Below are positions 53,519 to 62,905 of a stretch of DNA of 64,000 nt, in pieces. The position numbers were made by a program, and so were the translations under genes. The stretch's first letter is position 1, and the number at the start of each line of letters is the position of its first letter. The stretch is from Candidatus Poribacteria bacterium (GTDB lineage Bacteria; Poribacteria; WGA-4E; WGA-3G), in the NCBI GenBank assembly GCA_022828145.1, contig JAJEJA010000093.1, positions 1 through 64,000 on the forward strand. The letters run 5' to 3'. The notes under the pieces are model-generated. The model saw nothing but the letters and a program-made list of their open reading frames with translations, ran no database searches and was not told the origin of the DNA.

Positions 53519-54889
53519 ATGAAGAATGCAATTATCTTAGCGGCAGGAGTGGGTCGCAAAGTTTGGCCCTATGGAGAATTTCGGCAGAAATGCACAATTC
53601 CTGTCGCAAATAAACCGATAATTCGACGTTTAGTTGAAAACCTCATTGAAGTCGGGTGTTCAAGAATCATTGTCGTTGTTGGACACTATGCACAACAGGT
53701 CCGTGGCGCAGTTGCAGATTTTCCCAATGTTGAATTCGTCACGCAGCACCCTCTTGAAGGAACAGCTCATGCAGTCTTGGCTGCATCGGACAAACTCAAT
53801 AATGAAGATTTTCTTGTTGTTTACGGAGATATTGTAACCACACCTCAAAACTTTCGTAACATAGTAAAGGCGTTTAGTATCCAAAATGCACATGCCGCAG
53901 CATTAATTCAACCGTTAGTTGATGAGGATGCATCCAATTGGATCTGTGTGAAAACCAGAGAAGATTGTGTGACTATGATTGAAGGACACCCACGAGGGGG
54001 TTTGCATCGCTTGTGCGGGATATACGCTTTTAAGGCTGATTCAATACGGTACCTCTTTAGAAATACCGGTATTGTAACACAAGTGCCAGTAGGAGGCATG
54101 CCACCACCAGAATCTGAAGTTGCCCAATCCCTGCAACTCATGATCAATGATAATATTGATGTGTTGGCAGTCGAAGCTGTAGACTTTTTGGTTGATGTTG
54201 ATAAACCCTGGCATGTGTTAGAAGCGAATGGTAGGTTAGTAGATTATCTCTCAAGGCAGATTGACGAAGATCAGATCGCTGATGGGGCTGAAGTCTCTGA
54301 TGCAGCAGATATACATGGTAAACTGGTTTTAGGTGAAAACACTGAAATTGGTCCGCGGGTTACCGTAAATGGTAATCTAATTGCCGGGGCAAATAACAGG
54401 ATAACCAACGGTGCAATTCTGAAAGGTAACACTTTCATCGGAGATCAGTGTCGTATCAGTGATTATTGTGAAATTAAAACCAGCACAATCGGTAACAGAT
54501 GCATCGTAGGGCACGGGGCAGAAATGTCCGGTGTTCTCTTTGATAAAGTGTATCTGTATCACTATTGCGAAATGTCTGGAGTCTTTGGTTCAGCTACAGA
54601 CATAGGAGCTGCAACAGTTTGTGGAACACTCAGGTTCGATGACCGTGATACACACATTCAGGTAAATGGACGATACGAAGCGCCTGCCTACGGTGCTAAC
54701 GCCACTTACATGGGAGATTATTGTAGGACAGGTGTCAACGCAATAATTATGCCGGGTAGACGCATCGGATCATATAGTATCGTTGGACCAGGTGTGATTC
54801 TTTACGAAGATGTCCCAAGCAAAACCATCATTACTGTAAAACAAGAACTCATAAAAAGACCTTGGGGCCCTGAAAAGTATGGGTGGTGA
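53519..54889 (+). CDS. GlmU-like sugar-1-phosphate nucleotidylyltransferase / acyltransferase
   Basis: A 456-aa two-domain protein. The N-terminal nucleotidyltransferase begins AIILAAGVGRKVWPYGEFRQKCTIPV (the LAAGxGxR...K pattern, with QK for the usual PK), with VVYGDIVT as the metal-site strand. The C-terminal part (about 255-445) is a left-handed beta-helix with hexapeptide repeats (ENTEIG, GNLIAG, GNTFIG, NRCIVG), ending RRIGSYSIVGPGVILYED. It probably makes a UDP- or dTDP-sugar such as UDP-GlcNAc for cell-wall or glycan synthesis. The C-terminal acetyltransferase site cannot be verified by eye. Confidence 0.85.
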   Translation: MKNAIILAAGVGRKVWPYGEFRQKCTIPVANKPIIRRLVENLIEVGCSRIIVVVGHYAQQVRGAVADFPNVEFVTQHPLEGTAHAVLAASDKLNNEDFLVVYGDIVTTPQNFRNIVKAFSIQNAHAAALIQPLVDEDASNWICVKTREDCVTMIEGHPRGGLHRLCGIYAFKADSIRYLFRNTGIVTQVPVGGMPPPESEVAQSLQLMINDNIDVLAVEAVDFLVDVDKPWHVLEANGRLVDYLSRQIDEDQIADGAEVSDAADIHGKLVLGENTEIGPRVTVNGNLIAGANNRITNGAILKGNTFIGDQCRISDYCEIKTSTIGNRCIVGHGAEMSGVLFDKVYLYHYCEMSGVFGSATDIGAATVCGTLRFDDRDTHIQVNGRYEAPAYGANATYMGDYCRTGVNAIIMPGRRIGSYSIVGPGVILYEDVPSKTIITVKQELIKRPWGPEKYGW

Positions 54890-54925
54890 TAACAAAAGGG
54901 AATAAGAGAGACGGGTTCAGTTTAG

Positions 54926-55312
54926 TTAACCTGCAAGTAACTCCTTCAGTAATGTGGTGAGTTCAGCGTTACCTTCTGCAAGTTCAAAAGCACGTTTCTT
55001 TTTCTCTTCTAATGAATCTGTATCATTGTCATTTGAACCAGGCTCCCAAAGAACTTCAAGGTCTTTAGGATTTAAACGGTCATACGTAACCTTCACAAGA
55101 GAGTACGGATAGTTTTCTGGAATCAGGACGATCCAATCAATAGTTTCACCACGTTCTGAATATTTCCTATCAACAGTTAGGTTGGAATCCTGGTATGGCA
55201 CATTTTTCTTAACCCACTGTTTCCGATCAAACACGTCAACTTCAAAAGTGCCTACTTCAAGCCAATTTCGTCCTGCTCCATTAGGTTTCGTCGTAACTTC
55301 AATTCGTTTCAT
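54926..55312 (-). CDS. Hypothetical protein
   Basis: The family is not recognised. This is a 128-aa soluble protein with a beta-rich first two thirds (EVTTKPNGAGRNWLEVGTFEVDVFD..., IDWIVLIPENYPYSLVKVTYD) and a charged helical tail (DSLEEKKKRAFELAEGNAELTTLLKELL). It is convergent with the GlmU-like gene (37 bp between stops) and divergent from larA. Composition and length suggest a real gene. Confidence 0.6.
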   Translation of the reverse strand: MKRIEVTTKPNGAGRNWLEVGTFEVDVFDRKQWVKKNVPYQDSNLTVDRKYSERGETIDWIVLIPENYPYSLVKVTYDRLNPKDLEVLWEPGSNDNDTDSLEEKKKRAFELAEGNAELTTLLKELLAG

Positions 55313-55462
55313 ATCTATATATCCCGGTTGTAGTCCAGTTGTAGCCAGTTTTAGAATTGTGGAACGTTATCGTCAACTTTCAGTCCTGTTTGCATTGTAT
55401 GTGAGAATTCTATCACAAAAAAGTGGATTTTTCAAGTCAATGCTTAACCTAAACTGATAAAT

Positions 55463-55491
55463 TTGACATATATTTCAGAATGTGTTACACT
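55463..55491 (+). promoter_or_regulatory. Sigma-70-like promoter upstream of larA, interrupted by a mobile element downstream
   Basis: TTGACA at 55463-55468 and TACACT at 55486-55491 with 17-bp spacing. The family-A element at 55538-55688 lies between this promoter and the larA start, so the transcript would carry a 151-nt hairpin in its leader. Confidence 0.6.
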
Positions 55492-55537
55492 GAAAACAGT
55501 AAAGAAGTTGCTAAACTTAACATATTGCAATAGATTA

Positions 55538-55688
55538 ACGTGAGTTTGATAAATCAGAACAAATAACTACGTAGGTTGGGTTGAGAAACGAAACTCAACA
55601 TCTTGATCCATTATAGGGCAATACCTGTCGGGTTTCGTGCCTCTACCCGACCTACAACGCATATTGCATTTAATTATCAAACTCACGT
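55538..55688. mobile_element. MITE-like inverted-repeat element, family A, copy 3
   Basis: Ends ACGTGAGTTTGATAAATCAG and TTAATTATCAAACTCACGT are identical to those of 53279-53430. The core is nearly the same but one arm has changed to CTACCCGACCTAC, so the central stem now has mismatches. Flanking TAGATTA on both sides (55531-55537 and 55690-55696) fits a target duplication. Confidence 0.87.
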
Positions 55689-55717
55689 TTAGATTACATA
55701 GAAATTTAGGAAGTTTC

Positions 55718-57001
55718 ATGATGCAAGTAGAAATGCGATACGGTTATGGCACAGTTGCTATAGACATCCTTGATAAGAACCTGGTAGGTGTTCTTGATAC
55801 AACTGAAACTGTGCCAATAGCCAATCCAGAAGAAGCAATTTGCGATGCCATATCAAAACCAATTGCATCAGATGCATTAGCAGATATTGCAGCAAGTCGT
55901 GAAACAGCATGCATAGTTATCTCTGATATAACCCGTCCTGTTCCTAATAAAGTGATTCTTCCCCCGATTTTGGAGACTCTTGAACAGGCAGGCATTTCAC
56001 AAGAGAAAATAACAATTCTCATAGCAACAGGAATTCATCGTCCCAACGAAGGTAAAGAACTTGAGGAAATGGTTGGGCGTTCAATAATGAACACCTATCG
56101 TATCGTCAATCATTTCTCTCAAAAACCGGAAACACATACATTTCTCGGTGAGACCCATAAGGGAACACCCGTATACATTGATAAGACATACCTCAATGCC
56201 GACCTTAAAATAGTTACAGGTCTGATTGAACCACATTTAATGGCTGGATATTCTGGAGGGAGAAAAGCAATCTGTCCAGGACTTGCATCAATAGAAACCA
56301 TGAAGGTGATGCACGGACCGGAATTGATGGAACACCCCAAATCCGCTGTAGGTATAATGGATGGGAATCCATTTCACAACGAAGCAACCGAAATTGCCAA
56401 AATGGCAGGTGTAGATTTCAATTTAAACGTCTCCATAGACAAGAACCGTCAAATTACAGGAATTTTTGCTGGAGATATCGTTGAATCGCACAGAGTCGGT
56501 ACAAAATTTGTTGAACAAAACGCTAAAACTACAATTCCGCAACCCGTAGATGCAGTAGTCGTCTCCAGTGCAGGATATCCATTAGATACTACATTTTATC
56601 AAGCCATAAAAGGGTTACTGACTGCTTTTGAAATAGTAAAGCAAGGTGGTACTATTTTGCTTGTTGCAGCTTGCAGTGAAGGGATTGGCAGCAAACCTTT
56701 TACGGATCTACTGCTAAAAACCGATGACCTAACAGTTTTTGTTAAAGGACTATACAATCCAGCGAATTTTGTTATCGATCAATGGCAGTTGGAGGAATTA
56801 GCAAAAGTCGCGCGTAAAGCTGATATTATGTTCTATACTGACGGAATTCCATATCAACAACTCGCAAAACTTTTCGTTCACCCGTTACGGAACCCACAAG
56901 ATGGAATTGAGGAAATACGCAAACGGTATGGAGACGAAGCAACTATAGCTGCCATACCAGAAGGCCCCTATGTTCTCGCTAAGATAGAAAATAACAAATA
57001 G
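55718..57001 (+). CDS. larA: LarA-type nickel-pincer racemase (lactate racemase family)
   Basis: A 427-aa DUF2088 protein. Residues H107 (ATGIHRP), H173 (GLIEPHLMAG), K183 (GGRKAICPG) and H199 (KVMHGP) match the recalled L. plantarum LarA ligands H108, H174, K184 and H200. K183 carries the pincer cofactor. The start is ATG 55718 (TTAGGAAG 5 bp upstream); a longer frame enters the family-A element. larB, larC and larE, which build the cofactor, are not in this window. The substrate may be lactate or another 2-hydroxy acid. Confidence 0.9.
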   Translation: MMQVEMRYGYGTVAIDILDKNLVGVLDTTETVPIANPEEAICDAISKPIASDALADIAASRETACIVISDITRPVPNKVILPPILETLEQAGISQEKITILIATGIHRPNEGKELEEMVGRSIMNTYRIVNHFSQKPETHTFLGETHKGTPVYIDKTYLNADLKIVTGLIEPHLMAGYSGGRKAICPGLASIETMKVMHGPELMEHPKSAVGIMDGNPFHNEATEIAKMAGVDFNLNVSIDKNRQITGIFAGDIVESHRVGTKFVEQNAKTTIPQPVDAVVVSSAGYPLDTTFYQAIKGLLTAFEIVKQGGTILLVAACSEGIGSKPFTDLLLKTDDLTVFVKGLYNPANFVIDQWQLEELAKVARKADIMFYTDGIPYQQLAKLFVHPLRNPQDGIEEIRKRYGDEATIAAIPEGPYVLAKIENNK

Positions 57002-57084
57002 TAAACATACACAGGTCTAATCCGTCTTACATTTTACACATTTTATATTATCCAAGGGATAATTTGATTGAAGAGTCGTAATTA

Positions 57085-57756
57085 ATGGATAACGCAATCG
57101 TAAAACTTAGAGGATATAAGGATGGTTTGCATCTAATTATCAATCCGAAAGTCTCTCTCAATGAAGTGGAAACAGCAATTCATGAACTATTAAGTGAGAT
57201 GAATCAGTCTTTATCTGGAACTTCTATACAAATTGATATGATGACAACACCCTTAACATCTGATGATCTAAAAGAATTAGAAACACATCTAACAAAATCG
57301 TATGATCTTGTTGTGAGTGGTGTTAACGTTTTGGATGAAAAGGATGAATCTCCAATTCTTGCTGCCCCAACAACACACAGTATATCTCAAGAATTATCTT
57401 TAGACACACCAACGCATGTTGAAAATGCTCAGGTCGTCCGGCAGACGATTCGATCAGGACAAACAACAGCGTGTCTGACGGGGAGTATTATCTTATATGG
57501 AGATGTCAATCCTGGTGGCGAAGTAATTGCCTCTGGCGATATAGTCGTCCTCGGTGCTTTGCGTGGAAGCGCACACGCAGGCGCAAATGGGAGCCTCTCA
57601 TCAGTTATTATCGCTATGGATTTGGTGCCTTTACAACTTCAAATTGGAACCTATGTAAATAGACCGCCACTCGTTCAGAAACCGAGAGGATACCCAGAGA
57701 TTGCACGGGTCGGCGCCGAAGGCATTATCATCGTAGAGGAATTCATCAAATTTTAA
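57085..57756 (+). CDS. minC: Septum site-determining protein MinC
   Basis: A 223-aa FtsZ-polymerisation inhibitor. The C-terminal beta-helix domain (about 115-220) has RSGQ, GSIILYGDVNPGGEVIASGDIVVLGALRGSAHAG and a late ARVG, the standard MinC signature; the N-terminal domain is less conserved. It leads a minCDE operon, 18 bp before minD. MinD recruits it to the membrane, and MinE clears it from mid-cell. Confidence 0.94.
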   Translation: MDNAIVKLRGYKDGLHLIINPKVSLNEVETAIHELLSEMNQSLSGTSIQIDMMTTPLTSDDLKELETHLTKSYDLVVSGVNVLDEKDESPILAAPTTHSISQELSLDTPTHVENAQVVRQTIRSGQTTACLTGSIILYGDVNPGGEVIASGDIVVLGALRGSAHAGANGSLSSVIIAMDLVPLQLQIGTYVNRPPLVQKPRGYPEIARVGAEGIIIVEEFIKF

Positions 57757-57774
57757 GACAAGGAAGGCTTAAAT

Positions 57775-58569
57775 ATGGGTAAGGTAATCGTAATTACTTC
57801 TGGAAAAGGGGGAGTCGGGAAAACTACATCAACTGCAAACCTCGGTACAGCATTAGCTATGATCGAAAAAACAGTTGTCATCGTTGATGCAGATGTTGGG
57901 TTACGAAACCTTGATGTCGTGATGGGGTTAGAGAGCCGAGTCGTTTATACTTCTATGGATGTCATAGAAAAACGGTGCGAACTTTCTAAAGCACTTGTAA
58001 AAGACAGACGTGTAGAAAACCTTATGCTACTCGCTGCATCTCAAAGAAACAGAAAAGACGATATCAGACCAGAACAGATGCAGGATATATGTGAGAAACT
58101 TAAAGAGGAATATGATTTTGTTCTTATAGACTCACCAGCTGGAATAGAACAGGGGTTTCACAACGCTGCTGCTGGGGCAGATGAAGCGATAATTGTTACA
58201 ACGCCAGATCTTTCGGCAATTCGCGATGCTGACAGAATCATCGGACTGCTACAAAATGAAGGAATTGAACCGATAAATCTGGTAATAAACCGCTTGTCCG
58301 CCACACTTGTCCGAAAAGGAAATATGATCAGTAAAAACGATGTATTAGATATACTCAACATCGATCTTATCGGGGTAATTCCTGAAGATACAGGCGTCAT
58401 CGCTTCAACAAATCGGGGTGTACCGCTCGTGCATACTGACAGATCCCCTGGGGCTGAAGCATACATGCGAATCGCACGGAGAATGATAGGGCAAAGAGTA
58501 CCGATCCCAGATATGCGAGAAGATAGCTTTCTGGATCAAATCGCAAACTGGTTCTCAAGAAATAAATAA
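57775..58569 (+). CDS. minD: Septum site-determining ATPase MinD
   Basis: A 264-aa ParA/MinD-type ATPase. The deviant Walker A GKGGVGKT (about 10-17), DADVGLRNLD and the Walker B LIDSPAGIE are present. The C-terminal helix DSFLDQIANWFSRNK is an amphipathic membrane-targeting sequence, as in E. coli MinD. It is preceded by AGGAAGG and followed 9 bp later by minE. Confidence 0.97.
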   Translation: MGKVIVITSGKGGVGKTTSTANLGTALAMIEKTVVIVDADVGLRNLDVVMGLESRVVYTSMDVIEKRCELSKALVKDRRVENLMLLAASQRNRKDDIRPEQMQDICEKLKEEYDFVLIDSPAGIEQGFHNAAAGADEAIIVTTPDLSAIRDADRIIGLLQNEGIEPINLVINRLSATLVRKGNMISKNDVLDILNIDLIGVIPEDTGVIASTNRGVPLVHTDRSPGAEAYMRIARRMIGQRVPIPDMREDSFLDQIANWFSRNK

Positions 58570-58578
58570 GAGGAAAAT

Positions 58579-58836
58579 ATGGATTTTAGAAGCTTATTCA
58601 CACGCAAATCAAAATCAAGTTCTATTGCTACACAACGCTTACAACTGATCCTCACTCAAGACCGATTTGAAGTGAGTGAAGATTCAATGAAAAAACTTCA
58701 GATAGAATTGACTGAAGTTTTAGCAAAGTACTTTGAATTTACAATGAACTCAGTCAGCATGTCAATAAAACGAGAAGGCAACTCTTATGTATTGATGGCA
58801 GATTTTCCTTACAGTAAGACCAACAAAATTCGTTAA
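58579..58836 (+). CDS. minE: Cell division topological factor MinE
   Basis: An 85-aa protein in the right position and size. An N-terminal amphipathic segment (MDFRSLFTRK) is followed by ATQRLQLILTQDR, the MinD-interacting helix/strand, and a C-terminal beta-rich part (MSIKREGNSYVLMADFPY). It stimulates MinD ATP hydrolysis. It ends the operon. Confidence 0.93.
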   Translation: MDFRSLFTRKSKSSSIATQRLQLILTQDRFEVSEDSMKKLQIELTEVLAKYFEFTMNSVSMSIKREGNSYVLMADFPYSKTNKIR

Positions 58837-58889
58837 TTGTCCTTTATATCTTTTTGAATACTTACTTAACGAGATACATGCCTATTGAA

Positions 58890-59690
58890 TTAGAGTATTA
58901 ATTCAGATATCGCTTCTGCAACACCATTCGCATCATTACTTGACGTAATGTAATCCGCGCAGTCTCTAATTGGTTGGACACCGTTTTTCATTGCAATACC
59001 GAAGCCTGCTGTCTTAATCAGACTCTCATCGTTATAACTATCACCAAATGCGACTGTCTCTTTGATAGGTATATTCAACTGTTTTACAAGTGCTGTCAAC
59101 GCGCTACCTTTTGAAACATCGGGATTCATGAATTCTATGTACTCAGGCTGAGTCTGTGTTACATAGAGTTTTCTTGAATATGTAGATTTGAAATGTGCTA
59201 AAAGGCTCTGAAGTTTCTCCGGTGGATGTATAATCAGTAACTTTGTCGGTTTTTCACCAGATAACTTCTGCAAATCACCAACCGCTGTAGCCGAAACACC
59301 TGTTCTAACTTCATACAACTCACTCCATTTATTTCTGTTTGCCACATAAAGTTCATCATTCAGACAAAAATTAAGGTGCAAATCCTGCTCTTTACAGTCT
59401 CTGATAATTGCAGCTGCGTATTCTGCAGGTACAGGTGTATGGTATAAAACGCTATCTGTAACAGCATGCTTCACCATGCCACCGTTATAGGAAATAATGG
59501 GGTTTTCCAATCCGATGAGATCGCTGATCGGCTTCATGGATTGGTGCATCCTCCCTGACACTAAGATCACAAGTATTTCGTTTGCAATAAGTTGATGCAA
59601 CGCCTTCAGATTCTCACCTGAAACTTCGTGATTGCTATTCAACAACGTTCCATCTAAATCAAAGGCTGCCAAACGACACGGTATTTTCAT
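58890..59690 (-). CDS. HAD-family Cof-type hydrolase
   Basis: A 266-aa HAD phosphatase of subclass IIB. The nucleophile is in FDLDGTLL (about 10-17), VSGR is motif II, a Lys lies in KGSALTALV, and GDSYNDESL is motif IV. These cytoplasmic enzymes dephosphorylate sugar phosphates or flavin/pyridoxal phosphates. It lies 36 bp downstream of the ABC ATPase gene and may be co-transcribed; no substrate is assigned. Confidence 0.9.
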   Translation of the reverse strand: MKIPCRLAAFDLDGTLLNSNHEVSGENLKALHQLIANEILVILVSGRMHQSMKPISDLIGLENPIISYNGGMVKHAVTDSVLYHTPVPAEYAAAIIRDCKEQDLHLNFCLNDELYVANRNKWSELYEVRTGVSATAVGDLQKLSGEKPTKLLIIHPPEKLQSLLAHFKSTYSRKLYVTQTQPEYIEFMNPDVSKGSALTALVKQLNIPIKETVAFGDSYNDESLIKTAGFGIAMKNGVQPIRDCADYITSSNDANGVAEAISELIL

Positions 59691-59726
59691 ATTTTAAACC
59701 CTATCTCAATGAAATGTAATTAACAT

Positions 59727-60845
59727 TTACCAGATTCCCATTTCTGTATCACGGTCAAATAGGTGCATCTGTTCATCATCAAAGTCCAACCATACCTTCT
59801 CACCAATATCTACTTTGAAAGTTGGATGTGTTCTGACTCGCAATACTATCGATTCCTGTGTTTCAGGATGTATTCCAAGACTGAGATCAAGGATGTTAAC
59901 TGCTCCGAGTGGTTCAATTAAGTGAACATCTGATACAATTTTCCTACCAACAGCTTCTCTTGACACCCTTACATGCTCAGGTCTAACACCTAAGACATAT
60001 CCATTCTTCTCTTTAATCGCGTTTAACTTCGACTTTTGCTCATGTGAGAGATCTAAAACCGCATCGGTATGATCAATCTGTAGGACTGTGTTTCCCTGAT
60101 CTGATGTTAACTGTGCATCCAGTAGATTCATTGATGGCATCCCCATAAAACCCGCAACAAATAGGCTTTTCGGTCTGTTGTACACTTCATAAGGTGTTCC
60201 GACCTGTTGTAATACACCTTGATGCATAACAACGATTCTATCTGCAAGGGACATAGCTTCTACCTGATCATGCGTTACAAAGATCGTCGTCGCGCCTATT
60301 TCGTGATGAAGATGTTTGATTTCCGCACGTGTATCAATACGAAGTTTGGCATCCAAATTCGCCATCGGTTCATCAAGGAGATAGACCTTAGGTTGACGAA
60401 CCATTGCCCGACCAAGTGCGACACGCTGCATTTCACCGCCACTGAGTACACCCGGTTTCCTATCTAATATCTCAGTAATCTGCAGTATCTGTGCTACTTT
60501 TCTGACCCGAACATCTATTTCAGGTTTAGCAACTTTTACGGCTTTTAGTGGAAAAGCGATGTTCTCATAGACAGTCAAATGCGGATAAAGCGCATAGAAC
60601 TGAAACACAAACGCAATATCTCGGTCTGCAGGAGACATATCGTTTACGCGATGTTCATCTATAAGGATATCACCAATTTCTGGATGTTCTAAACCAGCGA
60701 TAAGTCGTAATGTTGTTGTTTTTCCGCAACCTGACGGTCCAAGAAAAACAACAAACTCCTTATCCTGTATCTCTAAGTTAAAGTCCCTGACTGCAAAGAC
60801 ATTACCGAAACGTTTTACAATGTTCTTAAGTTGAATATGTGCCAT
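59727..60845 (-). CDS. Sugar ABC transporter ATP-binding protein (UgpC/MsmK/MalK type)
   Basis: A 372-aa ATPase: Walker A GPSGCGKTT, Q-loop FQFYALYPH, signature LSGGEMQRVALGRA, Walker B VYLLDEPMANLD, switch His in FVTHDQ. The C-terminal OB/TOBE domain (about 240-370) is typical of the carbohydrate CUT1 class. No permease or binding protein gene is adjacent, so it may serve one or several transporters elsewhere, as MsmK does. Confidence 0.92.
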   Translation of the reverse strand: MAHIQLKNIVKRFGNVFAVRDFNLEIQDKEFVVFLGPSGCGKTTTLRLIAGLEHPEIGDILIDEHRVNDMSPADRDIAFVFQFYALYPHLTVYENIAFPLKAVKVAKPEIDVRVRKVAQILQITEILDRKPGVLSGGEMQRVALGRAMVRQPKVYLLDEPMANLDAKLRIDTRAEIKHLHHEIGATTIFVTHDQVEAMSLADRIVVMHQGVLQQVGTPYEVYNRPKSLFVAGFMGMPSMNLLDAQLTSDQGNTVLQIDHTDAVLDLSHEQKSKLNAIKEKNGYVLGVRPEHVRVSREAVGRKIVSDVHLIEPLGAVNILDLSLGIHPETQESIVLRVRTHPTFKVDIGEKVWLDFDDEQMHLFDRDTEMGIW

Positions 60846-60863
60846 AAGGTGATCTAAAGTGAA

Positions 60864-61664
60864 TTACGGACTATGATCAGTATCTACTGGAGTCTCATCG
60901 TTTTCTAAGAAGCGATCAATTGTATTACGAGTTGCTGGACTTGTTCTGAAGTCTGCAATCCAGGGCTGTCGGAAATATGCCTGTTTCTCTCTTGGAAGAC
61001 CATTAAGGACTACCGGTGGAATACGTAGACGATGCCAATGTGTAGCAAGATGAGAATAGGCATTAAGCACTGCAATACGTGGCGTCTCACGTTGCCACAC
61101 TGGGCCCGCATGACATAAGTTCTCAGTAAAAAAGATTGCACTACCAGCAGGACACTCGTAAGTCATGAGGTACGGACTGCGTTTCCCATCCTCTAACGAC
61201 ATGTGGTCAGGATGCATCTGAAAATTTGATTTGTGGCTTCCTACAATAAAGTGTGTTGCACCATCGTTCTTGGAAATATCTGTCATCTCAAAAACGACGC
61301 GCACCATACCAGCATGAATCCTACCATTGTGCACTCGGTAACCGAAGATTGGATCACCTTGACGCGGACCACCACCGTGTAATCCACCGTGTTCTTGACC
61401 TTTCTTACGCCAGACAGAAAATGTGCTTTCCATACGGATGTCTGGACCTATAATTTCGTGTAATACATCAATCACTTTTGGATGATCTATAAGTACATTG
61501 CACGCACCACCAGGAACTGCCCTATGTTCTGGAGGAAGTGATTCTCGATCATTACGAATTCTATCAAGTTGGTCAACAATTGCATCTACTTCATCTTTGC
61601 TGAGAATTGCAGGACGAACTAAAAAACCTGTTAGGTCAAACCTAAATTTTTCTTCATCAGTCAT
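60864..61664 (-). CDS. PhyH-like protein with an H-G-G iron site
   Basis: A 266-aa phytanoyl-CoA-dioxygenase-like fold. The second half has RVVFEMTDISKNDGATHFIVGSHK, distal H185 in NLCHAGP and R196 in TPRIAV. Where the family has H-x-D, this protein has GLHGGGP (H96-G-G98) and, just before it, EHGG (H92), so the iron-binding carboxylate is not visible. A missing carboxylate occurs in Fe/2OG halogenases, but also in inactive relatives. It sits between the ABC ATPase gene and the PEP-hydrolase-family gene. Confidence 0.78.
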   Translation of the reverse strand: MTDEEKFRFDLTGFLVRPAILSKDEVDAIVDQLDRIRNDRESLPPEHRAVPGGACNVLIDHPKVIDVLHEIIGPDIRMESTFSVWRKKGQEHGGLHGGGPRQGDPIFGYRVHNGRIHAGMVRVVFEMTDISKNDGATHFIVGSHKSNFQMHPDHMSLEDGKRSPYLMTYECPAGSAIFFTENLCHAGPVWQRETPRIAVLNAYSHLATHWHRLRIPPVVLNGLPREKQAYFRQPWIADFRTSPATRNTIDRFLENDETPVDTDHSP

Positions 61665-61724
61665 AATACTGTCTCCTTTGCAGTAAACCTAAAAGTGTCA
61701 ATTCTTCACACATTATCTAAAAAT

Positions 61725-62552
61725 TTATATACGTATTTTCTTGAATTCCGCAATCTGCGCCGTGATAGCCAGTTCTGTCGGAAGACGTTCTGCACTTGAT
61801 GCCCCATAGAAACCGACGACACCCGCTGTATTATCCAGGACATACTTGGCATCTTCTGGCTCAGCAATAGGACCTCCGTGACAGATAACAAGGATTTCAG
61901 GGTTCACACCCTTAGCCGCGTCGTGAATAGCTTGCACACGTTTTGCTGCATCTTCAAGAGTGAATGCAGTTTTGGCTCCGATAGAACCTTTTGTCGTCAA
62001 ACCCATGTGTGCAACAAGTATATCTGCCCCAGCATCTGCCATCTGTTCCGCTTCAGTTTCATTGAAGGCATAAGGGGTCGTCAATAGATTCATCTCATGT
62101 GCTTTTCGTATCATCTCCACCTCTGGACCGTACCCCATATCGGTCTCTTCAAGGAGTTGTCTGAAAGTGCCATCAATCAGTCCAACCGTAGGAAAGTTCT
62201 GCACACCAGAAAACCCGATAGCATCAACCTGACTGAGAAAGATATCCATCAGACGGAAAGGATCAGTTCCACAGACACCCGCTAATACGGGGGTATTCTT
62301 CACTACTGGCAGCACTTCACTTGCCATCTCTACAACGATCTCATTAGCGTCTCCATAAGGCATCATGCCAGCGAGAGACCCTCTTCCTGCCATTCGGAAT
62401 CTTCCCGAATTGTAGATGATAATAAGATCAATCCCACCTGCTTCTTCACATTTAGCAGAGATACCTGTTCCTGCACCTGCGCCAATGATAGGTTTGCCAG
62501 CATCAATGTTGGATCGTAAAGTATTTAAAATATCTTCGCGCTTGAATTTCAT
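61725..62552 (-). CDS. Phosphoenolpyruvate hydrolase-family TIM-barrel protein
   Basis: A 275-aa barrel protein with the conserved blocks [44 protein letters not shown] and GVCGTDPFR, of the PEP_hydrolase/TM1459-like family found in marine and soil bacteria. True activity of the family is poorly known. It is 60 bp upstream of the PhyH-like gene. Length is normal. Confidence 0.85.
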   Translation of the reverse strand: MKFKREDILNTLRSNIDAGKPIIGAGAGTGISAKCEEAGGIDLIIIYNSGRFRMAGRGSLAGMMPYGDANEIVVEMASEVLPVVKNTPVLAGVCGTDPFRLMDIFLSQVDAIGFSGVQNFPTVGLIDGTFRQLLEETDMGYGPEVEMIRKAHEMNLLTTPYAFNETEAEQMADAGADILVAHMGLTTKGSIGAKTAFTLEDAAKRVQAIHDAAKGVNPEILVICHGGPIAEPEDAKYVLDNTAGVVGFYGASSAERLPTELAITAQIAEFKKIRI

Positions 62553-62905
62553 TTTATTTCCTTTTCTGACTTCTAATTACTTGAGAAATTAATTTTTGAA
62601 TTATATCATATCCTCATCTGATTGTCATGTTTTTTATACAATTATAGCAGATAAGAATTGACATAGATTGAGTTAACATGGTATTCTAACTAAATGATGA
62701 GAATGTAGCGGCTGTTTTACAAAGGACGCGGGTCTTTGTAGCACATTCTGTTAGATTGTGTGTCTTTGTAGCACATTCTGTTAGATTGTGCCACATAAAA
62801 CGCAAACAAGCATTTTGCGCTACCAATACGGATCTCACGCCAATTATAGAAAGAGTGAATTAACTAATGTTACTGACCCATTCTAAGAATGAAAGGAAAA
62901 AAGTC
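62553..62905. other. Intergenic region with family-C repeats
   Basis: No gene is seen in these 353 bp. 62733-62790 holds two tandem family-C units (below). The remainder is AT-rich, and nothing resembles a strong promoter for the lipoprotein gene. Confidence 0.5.
62733..62790. repeat. Two tandem family-C units (opposite strand)
   Basis: Two 30-bp units, TCTTTGTAGCACATTCTGTT followed by AGATTGTG(TG), are the reverse complement of the middle unit of 42486-42577. They lie about 115 bp upstream of a lipoprotein gene. Confidence 0.85.

Noticed and set aside
55637-55717. N-terminal extension of the LarA protein
   Set aside because: It starts inside the mobile element; ATG 55718 has a ribosome binding site and puts the active-site residues at the family positions.
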